NCBI GenBank assembly: GCA_947379865.1
Contig: CANCOY010000121.1
Location: 1 to 10,218, forward strand
Direction of reading: 5' to 3'
Source: Acetobacteraceae bacterium
GTDB lineage: Bacteria > Pseudomonadota > Alphaproteobacteria > Zavarziniales > Zavarziniaceae
DNA: 10,218 nucleotides
Position 1 is the stretch's first letter. Every line of letters starts with the position of its first letter. This document shows, in pieces, positions 7,030-10,218 of the stretch. Below the pieces are notes generated by a model. That model was given only the letters and a program-made list of their open reading frames with translations. It was not told the origin of the DNA and made no database searches. The translations under genes were made by a program, and so were the position numbers.

Positions 7030-8037
7030 ATGACCCAGCAAAGCCCCAGCGCCCGTTATGGCGACGCCGGCAGCACTGCCCGCAGTGCCGCCGACCTTGC
7101 AGCGGCGCGGCGGGTTCTGTTGCTGGAGTCCGAGGCACTGGTGCTGCTCTCCAGCGCGCTTGACGAAAGTTTCCCCGCCGCCCTCGACCTCCTCATGGGC
7201 GTAAGGGGCCGGGTTGTGGTGTGCGGGATGGGCAAAAGTGGCCATGTTGGTCGCAAGATTGCCGCAACCTTTGCCTCCACCGGCACCCCGGCCATGTTTG
7301 TCCATCCGGGCGAGGCCAGCCATGGTGATCTGGGCATGATCACGGGCGATGATGCGGCGCTGGTGCTTTCCAACTCGGGCAATACCGACGAAATCCGCGA
7401 CGTCGTCACCTATACACGGCGCTTTGGCGTGCCGCTGATCGGGATGACCTCGGGCGGGGCTTCTACCTTGTCGGAAGCGGCCGACGTGGCGCTGGTGCTG
7501 CCGCCGGCCCGGGAAGCCTGCCCCAACGGCCTTGCCCCCACCACCTCCACCACCCTGATGATGGCCCTGGGCGATGCCCTGGCGGTGGCGCTGATGGAGC
7601 GCAAGGGTTTCTCACCCGACCAGTTCCAGGTCTTTCACCCGGGCGGCAAGCTTGGCGCCGGTCTGCTGCGCGTCAGCGACCTGATGCACAGCGGCGATGG
7701 CCTGCCCATCGTCCATCCTGACACGCCTATGTCCGAGGCGGTGCTGGTGATGACAGCCAAGAGCTTTGGCTGTGCCGGGGTTGTGGGCGAGGACGGCCTG
7801 CTGGCCGGCGTCGTGACCGACGGCGACCTGCGTCGCCACATGGGTCCGGGGCTGATGGCTGAAACCGCAGGCACCGTGATGACCAGGGCGCCCAAGACCA
7901 TCGGCCCCAGGGCCCTTGCAGCCGAGGCACTGGGGCGCATGAACACCAGTGCCATCACGTTCCTTTTCGTGGTGGACGAAGGGCGGCCGGTTGGCATCAT
8001 CCATGTGCATGACTGCCTGCGGGCAGGCGTCGCATGA
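7030..8037 (+). CDS. kdsD: Arabinose-5-phosphate isomerase KdsD (KpsF/GutQ family)
   Basis: This enzyme interconverts ribulose 5-phosphate and arabinose 5-phosphate, the first committed precursor of Kdo in lipopolysaccharide. The 335-residue protein has an N-terminal SIS domain (about 45-190) and two CBS domains (about 216-272 and 282-335), the normal KdsD layout. The active-site residues expected from E. coli KdsD are present at a constant offset: K69 (CGMGKSGH), E121 (SNSGNTDEI), E162 (REACPNGLAPT) and H203 (VFHPGGKLG). I chose the ATG at 7030; a GTG at 7018 would add four residues, and neither has a strong ribosome site. Its stop overlaps the lptC start (ATGA at 8034-8037). This indicates an operon that links Kdo supply to LPS transport. 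GutQ-like sugar catabolism is unlikely given this context. Confidence 0.96.
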   Translation: MTQQSPSARYGDAGSTARSAADLAAARRVLLLESEALVLLSSALDESFPAALDLLMGVRGRVVVCGMGKSGHVGRKIAATFASTGTPAMFVHPGEASHGDLGMITGDDAALVLSNSGNTDEIRDVVTYTRRFGVPLIGMTSGGASTLSEAADVALVLPPAREACPNGLAPTTSTTLMMALGDALAVALMERKGFSPDQFQVFHPGGKLGAGLLRVSDLMHSGDGLPIVHPDTPMSEAVLVMTAKSFGCAGVVGEDGLLAGVVTDGDLRRHMGPGLMAETAGTVMTRAPKTIGPRALAAEALGRMNTSAITFLFVVDEGRPVGIIHVHDCLRAGVA

Positions 8038-8990
8038 GTGAGGAACGAAAACGCCGCAAGCCGGGCGCCTCAGGCGCGCCGCGCGCGCCCAGGCCCGGGG
8101 CCCCCGAGGCGGGCAAGGCGGCGGGGTCACGGCCCCGCAAGGCCAAACCCCCGATCGCCGCAACCGCTTCCGCTGCGCCTGCCAGCAGTCATACCTCACC
8201 CCCTGCGCCGGTACCCGTACCCACAGCTGCCCCGCCTGAGCCGGTCATGGCCGCGTCAATCGTGGCCGCGCCGGAGCCGGTGCCTGCCATCCCACCTGCG
8301 CCTCTCCCCCCGGCGCCTCTCCCCCCGGCGCCTCTCCCCCCTGCCCCTCTACCCCCTGCCCCTCTACCCGTCGCCTTCACGCCCCCCGTGGCAAAGGTGG
8401 GCCGACGCTACAGCCGCTTCGTCAGCCTGATGAAGGTGGCGCTGCCGGTTGCCGCCCTGGCACTGATTGCCGCCGTGGTGGCATGGCCCGGCGGCGACAC
8501 CTCGCGTCCTGGCGCGCTGCCAATCTCGTTTGCCAACATCAAGATCGACCCCACGGGCCTGACCATGCAGAGCCCGCGCTTTGTCGGCGTCGACAAGCAG
8601 GGACAGGCCTATACGGTTACCGCCGTGGAAGCCATTCAGGACAAGGCTGATGCCGAACGGGTCGATCTCACCAGCCCCGAGGCGGACATCAGCGTCAAGA
8701 GTGGCGGCTGGTTCCACCTGCAGGCCACGACCGGCATCATCCGCCCGAAGCTGAACACGATCGACCTCAATGGGGTGGTGGAGCTTTACAGTGGCGATGG
8801 CTGGGAAGCCCATGGCAGCGCCGTCAGCGCCAATATGGACGAAGGCACGGCGCGCAGCGACCTGCCTGTAACCGGACAGGGCCCGGCCGGCACGATTTCC
8901 GCCGACCGCTTCGAGGCCTGGGACGGCGGCAACCGCATTCGCTTTATGGGCAACGTGCGCATGACGGTCATGCCGTCGGCGCGAAGCTGA
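8034..8990 (+). CDS. lptC: LptC, LPS export inner-membrane protein with a proline-rich N-terminal extension
   Basis: LptC is the bitopic inner-membrane component that receives LPS from LptB2FG and passes it to LptA. The single membrane span is about residues 131-150 (SLMKVALPVA then ALALIAAVVA). The periplasmic beta-jellyroll domain follows (about 163-314), with the family pattern PTGLTMQSPRFVG, YTVTAVEAIQD, LTSPEADI, NGVVELYSGDGW and IRFMGNVRMTV. Before the span is an unusually long cytoplasmic region of about 125 residues: basic at 1-40, then Ala/Pro/Val-rich, and ending in five PAPLP units (88-112). The usual family length is near 190-230 residues, so at 318 this copy is long by the N-terminal extension. 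A start closer to the span is possible, but the ATGA overlap with kdsD supports the long form. lptA follows after 14 bp. Confidence 0.92.
   Translation: MSEERKRRKPGASGAPRAPRPGAPEAGKAAGSRPRKAKPPIAATASAAPASSHTSPPAPVPVPTAAPPEPVMAASIVAAPEPVPAIPPAPLPPAPLPPAPLPPAPLPPAPLPVAFTPPVAKVGRRYSRFVSLMKVALPVAALALIAAVVAWPGGDTSRPGALPISFANIKIDPTGLTMQSPRFVGVDKQGQAYTVTAVEAIQDKADAERVDLTSPEADISVKSGGWFHLQATTGIIRPKLNTIDLNGVVELYSGDGWEAHGSAVSANMDEGTARSDLPVTGQGPAGTISADRFEAWDGGNRIRFMGNVRMTVMPSARS
8295..8369 (+). repeat. Five in-frame 15-bp tandem repeats (PAPLP) in lptC
   Basis: Five consecutive 15-base units each encode Pro-Ala-Pro-Leu-Pro. Units start at 8295, 8310, 8325, 8340 and 8355. Units 2 and 3 are identical, units 4 and 5 are identical to each other but differ from 2 and 3 at three bases, and unit 1 differs from unit 2 at one base. 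This pattern suggests recent unit duplication by slippage. Because the unit is a multiple of three, gain or loss would change extension length without a frameshift. Confidence 0.95.
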
Positions 8991-9004
8991 GACAGATCCG
9001 GACA

Positions 9005-9694
9005 ATGACAAACAGACTCACACCCGCCCGGATATCGCTCGGCAAGGGACTTGTCGGCCCAGTGCTGCTGGTTAGCCTGCTGCCCGTCAGCCTGCTGTTT
9101 GGCAGCCTGCTGCTGGCCGGCGCAGCCGTGGCCCAGACAACGGCCGCAACCCCGGCCGCCCCCAAGGCGTCCACCGAGATTCTTGGCAGCGGCTTCCAGC
9201 GCGATTCCGACCAGCCGGTCAATATTGCCGCCGATAGTCTTGATGTGGCCCAGGACGCCAAGACGGCCACCTTCACCGGCAATGTCGAGATCATCCAGGG
9301 CGAGCTGCGTCTCAAGGCCGCCGTGGTGATCGTGCATTACCGCTCGAAAGACGAGGAGGCGGCGCCAGCCGCCAAAAAACCGGCCCCAGGTTCGGCCACC
9401 GCGTCTGGCAGCAACGCCTCGGAAATCTCCCGTCTTGAAGCCAAGACCGATGTCTTCCTGTCGTCCCCCACCCAGACCGCCCAGGGCGACTGGGCCGATT
9501 ATGACGTGGTCAAAGGCGAGGTGACCATGGGTGGCAAGGTGGTGCTGACCCGGGGCAAGAACGTGCTGAAGGGCACCGCCCTTGCCCTCGACCTCAATAC
9601 CGGCCGCAGCCGCCTTACGGCAGAGGCAGGCCAGGGCGGGCGCGTGCAGGGACTGTTCATACCCAAGAAGCGCGAGAAGGCGACCACCCCATGA
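9005..9694 (+). CDS. lptA: LptA, periplasmic LPS-transport bridge protein (OstA-like)
   Basis: LptA forms the periplasmic filament that carries LPS from LptC to LptD. The 229-residue protein starts with a signal peptide: a basic N-terminus, a long hydrophobic core (15-40) and a probable cleavage after AVA (43). The OstA/LptA beta-jellyroll domain spans about 70-222. It opens with PVNIAADSLDVAQDAKTATF, the hallmark 'I.AD.L' and 'FTGNVEIIQGEL' strands, and continues with GDWADYDVVKGEVTMGGKVVL and LKGTALALDLNTGRSRL. An Ala/Lys/Ser-rich segment (about 116-141, after HYRSKDEE) looks like a flexible insert between strands. The gene lies 14 bp after lptC, and its stop TGA overlaps a further ATG that opens an 8-codon ORF before lptB. 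Confidence 0.94.
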   Translation: MTNRLTPARISLGKGLVGPVLLVSLLPVSLLFGSLLLAGAAVAQTTAATPAAPKASTEILGSGFQRDSDQPVNIAADSLDVAQDAKTATFTGNVEIIQGELRLKAAVVIVHYRSKDEEAAPAAKKPAPGSATASGSNASEISRLEAKTDVFLSSPTQTAQGDWADYDVVKGEVTMGGKVVLTRGKNVLKGTALALDLNTGRSRLTAEAGQGGRVQGLFIPKKREKATTP

Positions 9695-9717
9695 CCCAAC
9701 CGGCCAGCCGAGGCTAA
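9691..9717 (+). other. Eight-codon ORF bridging lptA and lptB (possible translational-coupling leader)
   Basis: An ATG at 9691 overlaps the lptA stop (ATGA) and opens a frame of eight codons that ends in TAA at 9715-9717, one base before the lptB ATG at 9719. An AGAAGG (9675-9680) lies 10 bases upstream of this ATG. It could hand terminating ribosomes on to lptB, or may be chance. The peptide itself (MTQPASRG) is unlikely to have a function. Confidence 0.3.
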
Positions 9718-9718
9718 G

Positions 9719-10218
9719 ATGGACGCAAGCCAAGATACCGTCATGGCCAGACCGGCCGGCACCGCCGGCCAAGGCACTGATCATGCCGAGGGCCTGGAAG
9801 TCCGCACCATCGGCAAGGCGTTCAAGAAACGCCCGGTGGTCAGGAACGTCAGCCTCAGCCTGAAGCGCGGTGAAGCGGTCGGGCTGCTTGGCCCGAACGG
9901 GGCGGGCAAGACCACCTGTTTTTACATCATCACGGGGCTGATTGCGCCGGACTATGGCTCCATCCTGCTTGATGGCACCGACGTCACCAGTCTGCCCATG
10001 TACCGCCGGGCGCGGCTTGGCATGGGCTATCTGCCACAGGAGGCCTCGATTTTTCGCGGCCTTTCGGTTGAGGCAAATATCCGCGCCGTCCTCGAAACCG
10101 TAGAGCCGGTGCGCGATGTGCGGGAAGCCAAGCTCGACCAACTGCTGGCCGAATTCTCCATCGAACATCTGCGGCGGACGGCCTCGGTCGCCCTGTCGGG
10201 TGGCGAGCGACGGCGGGT
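9719..10218 (+). CDS. lptB: LptB, LPS export ABC transporter ATPase (3'-partial)
   Basis: LptB is the cytoplasmic ATPase that, as a dimer with LptF and LptG, powers extraction of LPS from the inner membrane. The frame is open to the window end (166 complete codons, of roughly 260 expected), so the Walker B and H-loop are not visible. Seen motifs are Walker A GPNGAGKTT (58-66, with K64), followed by CFYIITGLI, which is typical of LptB; the Q-loop Q107 in GYLPQEASIFRGLSVEANI, an LptB signature; and the ABC signature LSGGERRR (159-166). The start at 9719 is supported by GAGG (9710-9713) with a 5-base spacing. Residues 1-25 are a Gln/Thr/Gly-containing extension ahead of the conserved core, somewhat longer than usual; Met9 (9743) is an alternative start. 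It is the fourth gene of the kdsD-lptC-lptA-lptB operon; rpoN often follows in relatives. Confidence 0.96.
   Translation, partial: MDASQDTVMARPAGTAGQGTDHAEGLEVRTIGKAFKKRPVVRNVSLSLKRGEAVGLLGPNGAGKTTCFYIITGLIAPDYGSILLDGTDVTSLPMYRRARLGMGYLPQEASIFRGLSVEANIRAVLETVEPVRDVREAKLDQLLAEFSIEHLRRTASVALSGGERRR

Noticed and set aside
8295..8369. CRISPR-like short regular repeats
   Set aside because: The repeats are contiguous without spacers and encode PAPLP in frame; they are a coding tandem repeat.
8189..8380. Gly-rich RGAGG repeat peptide on the - strand
   Set aside because: It is only the reverse-strand reading of the lptC PAPLP repeats.
8786..10168. 460-residue open frame on the - strand
   Set aside because: It is antisense to lptC, lptA and lptB, all of which have clear family motifs.

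Overview
The window is high-GC, gene-dense bacterial DNA that looks like an alphaproteobacterial chromosome, probably Rhodospirillales/Azospirillaceae-like. This taxonomic guess is inferred from an NrnC-type short 'RNase D', a KdsD-LptC-LptA-LptB cluster, a GST-QueG pair and a NDUFA9-family dehydrogenase. No mobile element, CRISPR array, phage gene or integration scar was seen, and no stretch longer than about 300 bases lacks a gene.

Layout. (1) Positions 1-1224, + strand: a three-gene signalling unit made of an ECF sigma factor (5' end outside the window), a 96-residue single-membrane-span protein and a membrane-anchored periplasmic sensor. This resembles the CnrH/CnrY/CnrX metal-responsive set. 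(2) 1243-2118, - strand: a YeeZ-like NAD(P)-binding epimerase/dehydratase, convergent with the sensor gene. (3) 2173-3045, + strand: an exported TPR protein, divergent from the epimerase. (4) 3014-4825, - strand: a glutathione S-transferase immediately followed by epoxyqueuosine reductase (queG). The 3' end of queG overlaps the TPR gene by 32 bp tail to tail. (5) 4951-5898, - strand: a NDUFA9-type SDR. (6) 6097-6183, + strand: tRNA-Leu(CAG) with a promoter-like sequence upstream and a strong two-part hairpin just after it, then nrnC (6242-6856), a diribonuclease. (7) 7030 to the window end, + strand: kdsD, lptC, lptA and lptB (lptB is cut by the window end), behind a good sigma70-type promoter candidate.

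Functionally, the right third is lipopolysaccharide biogenesis. KdsD makes arabinose 5-phosphate for Kdo, while LptB (ATPase), LptC (inner-membrane link) and LptA (periplasmic bridge) move finished LPS to the outer membrane. The left end is envelope or metal-stress signalling. The middle is housekeeping: tRNA queuosine modification, a GST, dehydrogenases, a tRNA and RNA turnover.

No clearly new system was found. The points most worth a second look are the sensor trio with a non-canonical ligand pattern, the tRNA-Leu/hairpin/nrnC arrangement, the proline-repeat N-terminal extension of LptC, and an 8-codon ORF bridging lptA and lptB.
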